The notes beneath the pieces are model-generated. The model was not told the origin of the DNA. It did not search any database and was given only the letters and a program-made list of their open reading frames with translations. Source: Toxonevra muliebris (Eukaryota; Arthropoda; Insecta; Diptera; Pallopteridae). Taken from it: DNA of 64,000 nucleotides. This document shows, in pieces, positions 20,416-32,755 of the stretch; position 1 is the stretch's first letter, and every line of letters starts with the position of its first letter. The stretch is from assembly GCA_963691655.1 (NCBI GenBank), contig OY829328.1, positions 78,558,400-78,622,399 on the forward strand, read 5' to 3'. A program made the position numbers and the translations under genes.

Positions 20416-23400
20416 CTTGATTTGCTCAATTAAACGATTCTTAGTTAACGTAAATCGGGTTGTTTCGGAAACGTAGACCCAGTTGTTCTTGGAACTTTGT
20501 GAGTTAAATCAATCCACTCATTAATAGGGGTCATAATGACTCTTTTTTTCTAAAAAAAAAAAAAAAGCACGGGGTCTACATAGAACAAACAAACCAGTTT
20601 CTGAACCCTTTCTGGCAAGAGGTCAGCCGATTTATTTCCGGAAACATCCAGCAACTTTTTTTTCCCATCTAAGTGCTATCAAAATCATGGGTCATTGTTT
20701 TAATAATGGCAAAAAATGGTGTCTGAAAAACCACCAAAGTAAAAGAATTTAGATAAGCGTTATCTAATTGCAATGAACACCTGTTCGTTCGTTATATGAA
20801 TGTGTCCCTCGTGAGGCTGTTAGTTAGATAGTTTTGAGTGCCCCTACTTTGCAAAAAACTTCAAGGAGTGGAAAGATGAAAAATGCATTTAAGTATAGAC
20901 CAGGTGTTGTCGGATGATGATGCCTTGATGATGGTCTAATCATTATCTTATAGAGCCAAAAGACTTTATAAGGAGTTAAGATCTAAAATTTACCAAAAAA
21001 CTAGCATTACACAAACAAAAACCTGGCAATGCCTTGGATGTTTTTAGTTTAACTTAAGAACTTCAGGATAACTCCAAGATAGATTACTTCATTGATAGCT
21101 CTGAGTAGTTTCAAGGACCCAGTGTAAAATGTTTATTTTTTTTTCTAGTACCTTTAGTTGATCTAAGAACTCTCGAGTCATTTACAATAAAATAATAAAG
21201 AAGGTGAGTGTTAAATGGCAGCTTCATTATTTGAATATGTGACCTGGAATGAAGAAAGTGCAAAAAAATCGATTTTCAGGTTTTGATCGATTCTAATTTG
21301 GAAAACTATGTCATGCACGACGATGTTTTTGCGACTATAGGAAACTTTCTTCAGTTCAGGTCTAAAAGTCAAATATCATTCATATATGTATCTTAGCTTG
21401 AGAGAGTGGGTGTTTTTCTCATCTGCTTTTCTCATCATTTTTTAGTTCTCAAAAATCAATAAATTAATTTGTGATTATTAAAAAATTTGTATATGACTAA
21501 TTTATGATGTGTGCAAAATATCATAAAACTCTTGACACGTTGATGATTAGAATATTTCACTTGAAAACTAAACATTAAATTTAATATTTCTCAGCTGTTG
21601 CATTTGCCACACGCCATAAAACGAACGAATAGAAATATGTGAAATTTTTTTTTTCAATAATTTTTTTTTTTTTTTTTTTTTGTTTGGTTTTTTAAAGATA
21701 TTTTTAGATAAACGGTTTTTCCATTGTTGTTGTCGTATTGTCAATAAATATTTTTCAGTTGTTGTTGCTGTTGTTATTAAAAAAAAAAATATTTTTATGC
21801 TAACGTTATAGAATTTTGGCTATTAGCCAAAATTTAATTTCATCAACAAAAACAAAAAAAAAAAATAAAAAAAAAAATTAAAAAAACAAAATTTTGTTAA
21901 ATAAAATCTAAAATAATCAACATCAAATCATTAAATAACAAAAAAAAAATGCGCAAAAATATTTTGGGTTTTTTTTCCTTTTTGACGAATTATTCGCGTT
22001 TTCCACTTGAGTCATTGACTTCTAAATACTTTATAGAATTTTTATTATATTTATATAATTTTTTTTTTTTTATTATTATTTATTTATGCTTATTTATAAA
22101 TATTTTGATTTACTTATTTTCATTTCGTATTATTTGTTTTTATTTGTGTATTTGATTATATGCCATTTAGTTAGTAAACCGAAGTGTAATTTTATATATA
22201 AACACACGCTGGTATTAAGTTTTAGCAAATCAAATTTTGAAAATAGAAATTGAAATAGGAATGAACTTGAAATTATTGCATTTTTTTTTTCTCAATTTTT
22301 GAAAAATTCAAATTTTAAGTTTTATTTTTAAAATTTTTCTTTTAGTTTTCTTACTCGAACTTCTTCTTTCTAATTCAACCCCTTCAATAACTGCTAACTT
22401 TAAACCTCCTATCTTTAACTTTTTCGGTTAGACCAAATATTTTAAAAAAGTTACAGCTTCGAATTTCTACATTAGAATGGCTTCCTACAAACTCAATTCC
22501 TTCTTTGAACTCCCTTTCTTTATGTTTACTCTTAATTAAACTTGTTAAATTGCTCTCATCTCTACTCGCTGGAGCGACAAGAAGAAGCAGAGTACTTAAG
22601 TGATATTGATCTTTAATGACCCAAAGTTTTTTTGGTCGAGATTATGGCAAAAAAAAGAGGAAATTTTTTGTTTTTCAAGGACTTGGGTAATTTAGATGAC
22701 CTTAATTTCTTTTCGATGAGAAATATCTTTTCCTAAGACCCTATGATAGATTTCGCAACCGTTTACCAAGTATGGACATTAAAGCGGATCGATTTGTATG
22801 GACAATTTTCAACGCTTAATCTGTGATAAATTTTCTGAAAGTTCTTAAAAAGTGAAAAATTTTGGTATAATTTAATATTTTTTAATTTGGACATTATTAT
22901 CGACTTTGCAATGACGTTTAAAAAATTTCACATAACAATATTAAAATTTTTCAAATAATTAAAACTACAAGTTAGTAGCTATTTAATCATAAAGTATTTA
23001 TTGGTTTTCATAGACTTAACTGTCCAGCAGTTTTTTCATTGTAAAATAAAATATAAAAACAGAAGTGAAGCACTTAAAAAAAAAAAATAAAAAAAAAACT
23101 AATAATAAAAAGTGAAACGCATGTTTGATTCATATTGAACACACAAAAAAAAAAACGGCCGAAAACAGAATCAAAGTCTGATTTTCTTTGATTTTTTTTT
23201 GCTATATTTTTTCAAATAAAAAACAAAAAAACTTTGCATTTTTGCATTTTCAAAGGCCATCAGGAAAGCGAAAATGATATTCGAATTTATAAATATATAA
23301 ATCAAAATTTTGCTCTTTTCAAGATCTTTCCGAAGATTAATGGCAAATTTGAAGAACGAAAAATGGATGCGCCCTAATGGTCATATAGGTATAAATGACT

Positions 23401-23474
23401 GCATATATCACTCCAAAGAGAGGGTAAGGGGGATGGTGAGGTGTAGCTGTATGAGCGATTTGTTTACTCTTTTT
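20416..23474. other. AT-rich stretch with homopolymer runs, no gene seen
   Basis: Long T and A runs occur at about 20552-20568, 21648-21682 and 21852-21887. No reading frame longer than chance, no splice-linked exon and no transposon ends were identified. Confidence 0.5.
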
Positions 23475-23608
23475 CATGATAAACAATTTTCTCCCTTATA
23501 CATAAATCAAAATTATAAGCTTTGGGTCTCTATGAGTAACAATTCATGATAAACAATTTTCTCCCTCATACATAAATCAAAATTATAAGCTTCGGGTCTC
23601 TATGAGTA
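23475..23608. repeat. 70-bp tandem duplication
   Basis: The segment beginning CATGATAAACAATTTTCTCC at 23475 is repeated from 23545 with only two obvious base changes in the shared part (CTTATA/CTCATA and CTTTGGG/CTTCGGG). This is a recent local duplication. Confidence 0.9.
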
Positions 23609-23882
23609 GAGAGAATCGCAAACATAATAGAGAAAATCTGAAATTACCCTTCAAAAATCATAAGCCATAGCAAAATAATATCTTTGCCATTATTTAGTAA
23701 TCGAAACTTCAAAATTGAGTACTTATTTAGATGAAGAAAAATTAAATCTGAACCAGGGTACAATACTCTCCCCTATGGGATGATTTTGTATGTTCATTTT
23801 ATAGGAAGTACATACATTCAAAATTACGCAGACCTCACAGGTCTGAATGAATGAAAAAAATTAATACTTTCTTATGCACAGT

Positions 23883-24194
23883 TGAGAGGCTGAGAGGAAA
23901 AGTGGTATAACTTCTACGTTCAGAAAAAAGTGGAATAATTTTACTTAAGAGCAAAAGCAAAACGAAATATGTTCAGAGCAAAAGTGAAACGAAATATGTT
24001 CAGAGCGAAAACGTAATAAAAAACTATGCTGTTCTTGCTCTGAAAGAATTGTTATACCATTTTTGCTCTTACTTTTAAGGCGTTTTATTTTCACTCTAAA
24101 CCGTATTACTTATGCCATTCTTGCACTGACACTCTAAATTATTTCACTTTTGCTCTTATATAAATTTTAGCCCAATTTTCCTCTCAGCCTGTCA
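23883..24194 (-). mobile_element. TGACAGGCTGAGAGG MITE, copy B
   Basis: This is the inverted copy of the family (312 bp), starting TGAGAGGCTGAGAGGAAAAG on the plus strand and ending CTCTCAGCCTGTCA. GT flanks both ends (23881-23882 and 24195-24196). The interior has the same direct and inverted sub-repeats as copy A. Confidence 0.9.
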
Positions 24195-24196
24195 GT

Positions 24197-25543
24197 TATA
24201 CTCTGAGTTTTAAACGTAATGCAAAATTTTTCTATCACTGAAGAATGTTGACAAATCTTAACCCAAAGTGCGAAAAATGTCGGATTTAATTATTTGTATC
24301 ATCTATAAAATCTAGAAACAGTTTATACAATTTTTTTTTAAACTATTTTCTGCCGAAATTAGGTAATATTTAACAAATATTGGGGGCAATTGGTCGGAAT
24401 CCAAAATCATTTAGTACTTTATAAGAAATATTTCGATGTTCAGATTCGGTAAAAATTTCAGTAAAATCTTGGATGAGAGAGGAAGGAGAGGGATCTCTTG
24501 AAATCGTGGTTATAGTCGTACGATATCAGCTTTATTCACCCCGACTCTTACTTTCAAATTGAAATCATTCAGTATTTTTTCACAAATGTTTCAGTTTAGG
24601 TTCTGTCAAAATCTCAAAGTAATCGTGATAAGGTAGAAAGCGAAATTTTCTTAAAAGCCCAACAAAACATATGCTTAAGCGATTATTTGTTTTTACCTTA
24701 AAAGAAACAAGATCGTGTTACTCTGGGTTTTTCACAACAGAGAACTAGACGGTAAAGAAAAAATCGACGAAATACAGAAAGTAGAAAGGTGAGCGGGGTA
24801 AATTATTCGAAAAATTATTCCCGATAGAACGGGGTAAACGTAATCACCTTAGTTTAAGGTTTTTAAATTAAAATTACTCGAAAATATTTGTATAAAACGT
24901 GAAAGACTGCCATTTAGTAGATTAGGGGGGTAGTGTCCAAAGTCTTTTCTGAAATTTTTTTTTGTAATAACTTTTTTGTGAATTTTAATTTTTTTCGTAC
25001 ATAATATTAAAATTTTTAGGTTAATGGAAAATTATAATTCATAATGGATACAACCTCATTAGACCTTTTGTTGGCATGATTTAAAAGAAAAAACTATCAA
25101 ACCGATTAAGTTCAAATTTTTAAGGGGTTATTCTACACGAGAATGCCTATCGCCGGAATTAGTATTATGATTATTCATCCATTAAAGTTTCAAAAAAGAG
25201 ATTTAAATTTTCAAAATCCCACCATTTTTTAATTACTATCGCAAATATGTATATAATCCTAGTTCAAGCTATATGGTATGTTTCAAGAATCGGTTTGAAT
25301 TATTGCTCTCCAAAGTCGTTATATTATGTCAACCAGGTATAAGCAGGGGTCTGTCTAGGCAGCTATATCAAGAAAGAAAATCATTGAAAAGCCAACAAAA
25401 ATCGTTTCCATTAGCCTAAGATCTCTAATATTATGTAAGAAAAAAATTAAAATTCACAGACAAAATTTTACCATGAAAAAAAAATCTCAAAAAAAAAGAC
25501 TTTGCTTTAATTTAATAGATACAAAAATTAAAAATATTTCTTA
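24197..25543. other. AT-rich stretch, no gene seen
   Basis: No coding frame, RNA gene or mobile-element end was recognised. Confidence 0.5.
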
Positions 25544-25843
25544 TAGGGTGACCAAATTTTTAAATGTTTCCTACAAGGCAAAGATAAGGACTCGTTTAGC
25601 ATGATGACAAAAGTGATGTACTATTTTTCGATTGCTGACCTAATCGAGAATTTTTCTGTGGCTTGTGTATTGAAAATTAAGTCTCCCGAACACTTGACTT
25701 CATTTAAAACAAACTGCAAGGAAAATCAGAAACATTTCGGTAAAATCGGGGATATTCCGAGTAAGTCAGGGAAATTTCGAGGAAGCTATTCATTGGTATT
25801 ATCGGGACTGGACTTCAAATTCTGAGACAGTCTGGTCACCCTA
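25544..25843. mobile_element. MITE with TAGGGTGACCA terminal repeats
   Basis: The left end TAGGGTGACCA and right end TGGTCACCCTA are perfect 11-base inverted repeats about 300 bases apart. The terminal TA may be the target duplication of a Tc1/mariner-type MITE. An ORF of 74 codons inside (25601-25825) has no recognised domain and is probably fortuitous. The right end is followed at once by a tandem array of the same terminal sequence. Confidence 0.6.
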
Positions 25844-26000
25844 AGAGGAACCTCTGGTCATTCTAAATAGTACGTCTGGTTACCTTAAAAGGAACGTTTG
25901 GTCATTTTAAATAGGACGTCTGGTCACCTTAAAAGTAACGCCTGTTCACCCTAAGGTTAACGTCTGGTCACCCTAAAGGGAACGCCTGGTCACTCTAATT
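25844..26000. repeat. tandem array derived from a MITE end (CTGGTCACCCTAAA unit)
   Basis: Seven or so units of 26-29 bases follow the pattern GTCTGGTCACCCTAAAAGGAAC, each holding the right terminal repeat of the neighbouring MITE. The last unit (TGGTCACTCTA) could serve as an alternative right end. Confidence 0.8.
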
Positions 26001-26374
26001 TATTAGTCAGCATTTAAAGTAAGAATGCTTTATCAAACCATTTCAAGTAACACTATTCATTAAAATTTTAGTACATAATTTTATGTTTTTCCTCCCTCAA
26101 AAAAAGATGTGAATATTTTCTACTTAAAGCCTTTTGAACTTTGGTCAAAACAAAAATTCATTCATTTTGGTCGATTATTTAAATATACATATGTATAAAG
26201 TACTTATTAGGGTGGGCCATAGCTATAGTTTATTTTTCAAAAGTAAAAATGTTACTACTGCTTTGCACTAATCTGGTTCCAATCAAGAAAAAACCGGGCT
26301 GTGCAAAACTTCAGCTCCATCGGAGAACCTCTAGATGACCCTCAAACACTTTTAAGTTGAAACATAGTACCATA

Positions 26375-26685
26375 TGACAGGCTGAGAGGAAAAGCGGGCT
26401 AAAATTTATATAAGAACAAAAGTGAAATAATTTGTGTGTCAGTGCAAGAATGGCATAAGTAATACGGTTTAGAGTGAAAATGAAACGCCTTAAAAGTAAG
26501 AACAAAAATGGTATAACAATTCTTTCAGAGCAAGAACAGCATAGTTTTTTATTCCGTTTTCGCTCTGAACATATTTTGTTTCACTTTTGCTCTGAACATA
26601 TTTTGTTTTGCTTTTGCTCTTAAGTAAAATTATTCCCATTTTTTCTGAACGTAGAAGTTATACCACTTTTCCTCTCAGTCTCTCA
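26375..26685 (+). mobile_element. TGACAGGCTGAGAGG MITE, copy C
   Basis: A 311-bp copy in the same orientation as copy A, flanked by TA at 26373-26374 and 26686-26687. The interior matches the other copies closely, and the right end has CAGTCTCTCA in place of CAGCCTCTCA. Confidence 0.9.
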
Positions 26686-27428
26686 TATACGCAACTATTA
26701 ACTTCGTTCAAAAGCGGTATAGTCTTCCCTATCTTAACCATTTTCTTGTTTCTTCGTAGAGAAATTTATTTGGACACACCCAGGAAATTGTGGAATCTTT
26801 AATTTGAAGACAACGTAGTTTGAAACAATAGCTGCGTTTTATTCGCCACTTGCTTCTAGTTATGTATAACTAGCAGCGATAATTGTATGGGAAAACAACA
26901 ACGAAACCGCAGAGTTAACACGTATAATTATAGCACACGGAAATTCTTCTTTTTCTCCAAACTTATAATCAGTCAAAAACGAAATTCGATTCTCAATGAA
27001 ATCCCTTTTTTGTCTTATGTCCATTTGAATTTGAAATTCAAAATTTCAACGAAATTCACTGTCATGTATTCGAACTATAAGAGAGAATTTTGTAGCAGTT
27101 GGGTAGTTTTTGTTGGCCTTCGGCAACGATTTATGAAACAAATTGTTTCTCAGCATAAATTTTTGTGAAAATGTTATTGTATTCCTGAATGAGTTTTACA
27201 TTTTTTTCTGCAACGTCATCGACAACTACTTTCTTTTTAAGTTTTTCAATTCCATTTTTGTAACCGGGATCATCTTTCCATGTTGAAAGAAAATTTTTGT
27301 ACCAGGATTTACAAAAGACGTAAACTCGATGTTTATAAACGAAGAAAAATTATTTTTTTTTTGTAGCCTGCTTTCAATATAATTTAAACTCTAGTTGTCT
27401 TAACCGCTGTTGGAACATTTTCATCAAA

Positions 27429-27739
27429 TGACAGGCTGAGAGGAAAAGCGGGCTAAAATTTATATAAGAGAAAAAGTGAAATAATTTAGAGTGTCAGTGC
27501 AAGAATGGCATAAGTTATACGGTTTAGAGTGAAAATGAAACGCCTTAAAAGTAAGAGCAAAAATGGTATAACAATTCTTTCAGAGCAAGAACAGCATAGT
27601 TTTTTATTCTGTTTTCGCTCTGAACATATTTCGTTTCACTTTTGCTCTGAACATATTTCGTTTTGCTTTTGCTCTTAATTAAAATTATTCCATTTTTTCT
27701 GAACGTAGAAGTTATACCACTTTTCCTCTCAGCCTCTCA
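27429..27739 (+). mobile_element. TGACAGGCTGAGAGG MITE, copy D
   Basis: A 311-bp copy flanked by AA at 27427-27428 and 27740-27741. The ends are the family standard (TGACAGGCTGAGAGGAAAAG and CCTCTCAGCCTCTCA). Confidence 0.9.
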
Positions 27740-28251
27740 AATAATGATAGAGCCACAGTTTGGAAAGCTAAGTACTCGAGGTGGATGAAAAATTTGTCCG
27801 CAGCGCCTTTCAGATTTTTCTATCAATATCCTGATAATTTATCAATGTAGGCATAAACAAAAAGTAATGATAAGGATAAGAAACCACGCTCGAACGTACA
27901 CCCGATCAAGAAAAATACAAATTCTTTTTAAGAGTTCTTGCCCTTATGAGATAACTGAAACTGGTCTTAAGAAAGGTATATCTTGAATGCATAAATCATT
28001 GTTAACTTTAGCTATTTTGGCTTTTTTCTTCATGGAAAGGTGTTGTTCAAGAAATCCATGAACAAAAAATTAATTTATCCAAAAAAATTACTTTCCGGGC
28101 GACAATGTACAACTTCATGGTCGATGAGGGCAGCCTCGCAGTTGTCCGCGATTGGGCACAAATTTTGTGTAGATTGTTTCTTTATTGATTGAAACAAGAT
28201 AGGGGTCTGGGAGCTAAACTTTTAGAAAGTTGAAATATAAGGGCCACCCTA

Positions 28252-30180
28252 ATGTAGATATATATAGATATAAATGAAGGTCAATGCATTGTATTCTTTC
28301 AGTTGAATATTATTCAAGTCTGCTTAGGGCTTAAGTTATTGCTGCTGGTTTAATATTTAAGGCTTCTACTTTTGTTTTTTTTTTTTTTTTCTTCTTTATT
28401 TTGTTTTGCTCGATGTGGATAAACTAAAACAAAACCAAACAAAAAAAAAAAACAAAAAAAGTAACAGAATAAATAAACTTTTTATTGATGTAAAAAAAGA
28501 AAAAAAGGAAATTAAATTATTGTATAAATTTTTGATTTATAGAAAAGTATAATTTGCTAAGTAGTTACAAATGTCAATTCAAGGTAAGAAAGGAACAAAG
28601 CCAAAGAATTATAATCAAAATCACTTCAAGGGTAATAGATGAAGGTCTATAAATTTAATTGGATCATTTTAATGAATAGCAGTTAAAAATCTGTAGACAA
28701 CTTACTTATTTGCATATCAAATAATGTGTAATGTGGAAAGATTAGGGCAGGGCCCCATAACGGTTTAACCTTTCAAATCAATCAAATAGTTACATATTAA
28801 TTTTTCACATTCTCGCGCATGTATTGACAAATTTACATATTAGAAATAGCTCCTCATCTCCTAATTAAAATTTCCAAACATGTTTCTGCTGTGGGAGAAG
28901 GCATCGTGTTGAATTGATATGAAATACGATGAAACCCGGTGAGCTTTTTTGCCGCTAAAGCGTTGATTAGTGAGTGATGGAAGAGGTATTGATTTGCGTT
29001 TTTTTACATCTGTTTGCTTTTATTTTTTTGAATAATATTTTTATTTATTTATTTTTTTTTTTTTTCAAAGTGTGGGCATAAATAAATTTATGTAAATGCG
29101 TAATTGAAAATATCAAAAAAAAAAAAAAAATTATCTTTATAAATATATCTAAAAAAAAAATACATCGAAACATGCCCCTAAAAAATAGTAGACACATTTA
29201 GAATATTAATAGCAAAAACTGACAGTATTAGGAAACCAACCGCGCTCCATAATATCAAAGCAGAAGTTTGAGAAAAACTTTGAAACCACATTCCATAAAT
29301 AAAACAATTAAATATAAATAAAATATATTCATAAGCATATATTCGAATTTTAATGAAAATAAATAAATAAAAAAAAAAAGAAGAAAAATAGCAGTTAAAG
29401 AATTGCGTTAAAAAATATTCCGATTCGTATAAAAACGTGATACCTTAAAACGTGATTCAAATGCAAAGTTTTTGGTTTTTTATTATCATCTTATAAAATT
29501 TTACTTTACTTTATGTAGATATAGTGTACAATATATATGTACAAGTTTTTAGTTTTGACTGTGAAGTTTTTTTTTTTTATGAAGGAAACGACGCGTGCAC
29601 AACGCTTAACTAAAATATATAAATTATGCATATTAAGAATGTTTGGTTTGAATATATTTGCAATTTGTTTAAATATATCCATTTTAAAATTTATTTTTAT
29701 ATACAAACTTGACATAAATGAAAAGTTAACCAATAATTTTGGCGGTATGTGTATTTCTTGTTTTGTCCATTTTTTTTTATGCACCTACATAATTCATTCA
29801 TGAAAATTAGTGATTTCCGTGTTTTACCTTTTGGTAATTGCTAATTTCATAATCAGACATGACAAATGCCGGCGATTTTTTAGTTGATTTAAAACCAGCA
29901 GTGGTTTCCTTTGTATATTTGTGCACCGAAAACTGCAGACTTTCGAGGAATCTTAACCCAAAGGGGCGATAAAGGTCGGTTTTAACTATTTTCGGTTGGA
30001 AAGAATTTTTTACAATATGTTTACTAGTTTTGCTGGAAATTTGTAATAGATAAGATTAGATTTTTAATTATTAATTCAGGTACATAGATGTCAAGCAAAA
30101 TTCAGAAAAAAAATCAAATAATGCACAGGTTGCAAGCAAACCGTACATTATATCTGACATAACAATATCTGCTGTGTGTC
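28252..30180. other. AT-rich stretch, no gene seen
   Basis: Homopolymer-rich DNA. Overlapping open frames on both strands at 29506-29803 are AT-driven and show no motif. Nothing else was recognised. Confidence 0.5.
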
Positions 30181-30259
30181 AGGCTGGCTTATATAATAAT
30201 AAAAATAATAATACTGATAATTAATAATACAACATTGGTACATTACACATTTTGAGCAA

Positions 30260-30880
30260 TTAAAAGAATTCATTCATAAGTAGTTCTCTATATCTTAAAC
30301 AATTCCAATTCCTTAAGTAATTATACACATCAAGAAAAGTATAGAATTCCCCAATAGTAAGAAATCTTTTACCGAGACATTTTTGTCGTATAGTACTAAA
30401 AATTGGACACTTTCCGATTAGATGATATGTATTTTCTACTTCTCCCAGGTTGCAAATTGTGCATACATCATGATTAACGTTAATAAAAGCATTACCACCA
30501 ACGTTGAGCAGACCACATCTTGCCTTAAAGACAGTACTGATTTGGGCAGTAGAGTATGGGCCGAAGAAATATGGCGTAATGTTGTGGTTTAGGTACGGAT
30601 AGACGTCATGATACAGTGCATTTCTTGCACATCCTAAAAGGCTGTTATGTTCCTTAATCTTTAGTTTTTCTAGAACAAAGTTATGTTGAGTTAGCAATGA
30701 GGCGTAAGAATAGTCGTAGATGGGGGATATGTCAAATTCCATGTACAATTCGCTCATATTGTGGGCCCAAAAAACATTTTTCAATATCGTCTCTAAAGCG
30801 AGCACACGCGGCAAGTGTTTGCTAGGGAGATTACGAATTTTTCTAATATACCCGAAATGAAGGCGAAGAGTGTCGATATA
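30260..30880 (-). pseudogene. LINE pol ORF, 3' part (split by a DD37D transposon)
   Basis: This continues the reverse transcriptase ORF of 32169-32755 after the transposon is removed; the frame is kept through the TA target site. It holds the C-terminal region of a non-LTR pol protein. This includes a KARCGLLNVGGNAFINVN block and a zinc knuckle CTIC then HLIGKC with ten residues between. The ORF stops at 30260-30262 and is followed by an (AAT)-rich tail to about 30180, as expected of a LINE 3' end. No RNase H was seen. Confidence 0.82.
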
Positions 30881-32168
30881 CAGGGTGACAATCGTAAAGT
30901 GACGCACACATTTCAATAGTTATTTTCAAAATGACGTACTTCCATTAAGTACAATTAAGTGTTAACATTTCTAAATATATAAGCATTCATTTGAACCCCA
31001 CCTCATTCAATATAACCTCCTTTAGCCTGCACACATGCCTTCAATCGATCCGGAAATCGTAGGACTGTTCGCCGCAGGACTTCCTGATCAATTTCAGTCC
31101 AGGCTTTCTCTAATGAATTTGTCAGCGACTCCAGACTGTGGTGTTGAGATGCACAAGCCTTACTCTCTAAAATACTCCAAATAGAGTAGTCCATTGGATT
31201 CAAGTCTGGGGAGTATGGTGGCCATGCTTGAGATGTTATGAATCTAGAAAAATTGTCTTTTATCCATGTTTGCGTTAATTTTGCCATGTGGGAAGGTGCA
31301 GAATCTTGCTGGAAAGTCCAGTTTTCATTTCCAAATGTATCTTGGGCCCAGGGAAGAACATGTTCATTTAAAATGCTCCGATAAACAACCTGGTCAATTT
31401 TAACACCCTCTTCAACGAATATTAGAGGGGTTCTGGCATTAGCGGAAACTCCAGCCCATACCATAACGAAAGCTGGCTTTTGAACTCGGCCAACAGTCCT
31501 ATTTTGTTGCGATGATGATGTTAGCCACATTCGGTCATTTTGCGCATTGAAATGTTGTTCAACCGTGAAAATTTTTTCATCTGTAAACAAGATATTTTCA
31601 ACATTTTTTAACACGGGGGAGCGTAGCAACGCCTTGCATCTTTGCAGTCGCAAATCTTTCTTTTTTTGTGTCAGATCTTGAGCTTTTCGGAGCTTGTACG
31701 GCTTAAGATTAAGCTTTGATTTTGCAATGATTCGCACTGTTTCACGGTTTACTCCCACTTCCTTAGCGATTTTTCTCATTGAGCGCCTTGGATTTCGCTT
31801 GATTCATTTACGAATTTTTTCTGTTAAACCAGTAGTGGCAGCTGTTGAAAATTTTCCCCAGTCTCTATCTCCAAAACCCCCAGTTTCATTATATCGAATA
31901 ATAGCTCGGTCTACCGTACGACTTGACAAATTTAAAGCCTTTGCAATTTGACGGCTACTATAATTTGCCAAATGAAATTTCATAATTTCACGACGAATAT
32001 TTTCCTTGTCCATTTTTATGGAAATTTCAAAATGTAATAACAAAAATTCAAATGAAATTAAAAGCAAAGTTAATGATGAATGAATTTGCTTTTTAAATTA
32101 AAGTAACGGTAAATGGCAAAGCTTGCTGCAGAGTATTAAACTTGCGTCACTTTACAATTGTCACCCTG
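30881..32168 (-). mobile_element. DD37D (maT-like) Tc1/mariner transposon, copy 1 (1288 bp)
   Basis: The terminal inverted repeats begin CAGGGTGACAAT and read CGTAAAGTGACGC at one end, with one or two mismatches at the other. TA flanks both sides (30879-30880 and 32169-32170). It carries one transposase gene on the minus strand, disabled by one stop. It sits inside a LINE pol gene. The second copy at 54909 is nearly identical; the 12-base length difference equals one in-frame indel. Confidence 0.93.
31003..32013 (-). pseudogene. DD37D transposase, one nonsense codon
   Basis: The coding region runs from ATG at 32013 (MDKENIRREIMKFH) to a stop at 31003, about 336 residues. Two helix-turn-helix segments are visible (SSRQIAKALNLSSRTVDRAI and SMRKIAKEVGVNRETVR). 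The catalytic motifs are FTDEK, QQDSAPSH and NPMDYSIW, with 37 residues between the second and third aspartates, the mark of the maT group. A TGA at 31804-31806 (codon 70) replaces an arginine CGA kept in copy 2. A four-residue insertion relative to copy 2 (AATT after FST) lies shortly before it. Confidence 0.92.
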
Positions 32169-32755
32169 TATCGGGAGTGTAACCCCGTTTCCAAAAGCAA
32201 CATGTAGTTCGGGGTGTTATTAGGAAGCAATAGCACTTTTTTGATAAAGAAACGAAATAATTTTTCAACCTGCTCAAATTGCTTGAAACCCCATACTTGA
32301 GTACCGTAAAACATGCTAGATTAAGCCGCCGTGTCAAAAATTTTAAGTTTGTTGGAGATGGTAATCTTGCGGTTATGTATGTAACTTTGCCATGAGGCAT
32401 TAATTGCATTTTTTGACGAAACCAACTTAGCATCAAGATGTTTGTTAAAGGACATGTTATAATTTAGAGTAATACCTAGGTATTTGTATTCATTAACTAC
32501 TTCAATTTGATCATCTCCATATATCCAACAGCTTCGTGTGAACCTGGCGGCCTCTCTGAAAACTACAATTTTAGATTTAGACAAATTGACATTCAGACAC
32601 CAAAGCTTGCAGTAGCTGAATAAAGAGTTTATCATTGATTGGAGCTCAGAAGCTGAGTCAGAGAGGATCACCAGGCCATCAGCGTATAATAAAACTTTGA
32701 CGTTTGTTCCATTTATACCGCCAGGTAGATGTTCGTGCAGGTCGTTCAGATAAAT
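32169..32755 (-). pseudogene. LINE reverse transcriptase remnant, 5'-truncated
   Basis: The frame reads from YLNDLHEHLPGG through the reverse transcriptase active-site region LLYADGLVILSDS. The second catalytic aspartate of the YADD box is glycine (GAT GGC), so the enzyme would be inactive even without other damage. It continues with VNLSKSKIVVF and YKYLGITL, blocks usual for the thumb region. An in-frame TAA at about 32321-32323 interrupts it, and the frame reads on to the transposon insertion. The 5' junction lies near 32755, where a tandem repeat begins. The element is a Jockey/CR1-like LINE by resemblance. Confidence 0.85.

Larger units (their letters stand above)
26208..28251. mobile_element. 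candidate element with TAGGGTGGGCC ends, hosting two MITEs
   Basis: The plus strand reads TAGGGTGGGCC at 26208 and GGGCCACCCTA at 28241-28251, inverse partners with one mismatch about 2 kb apart. Copies C and D of the TGACAGG MITE lie inside, leaving about 1.4 kb of element sequence. No transposase was recognised. A more GC-balanced patch at about 28095-28160 has a short open frame. Limits rest on the terminal match only. Confidence 0.4.

Noticed and set aside
20261..20476. 71-codon frame
   Set aside because: Lies mostly in the 62-bp hairpin satellite and reads its repeat.
31694..31951. Plus-strand frame of 85 codons (and its partner at 55722-55967)
   Set aside because: Antisense shadow of the DD37D transposase.
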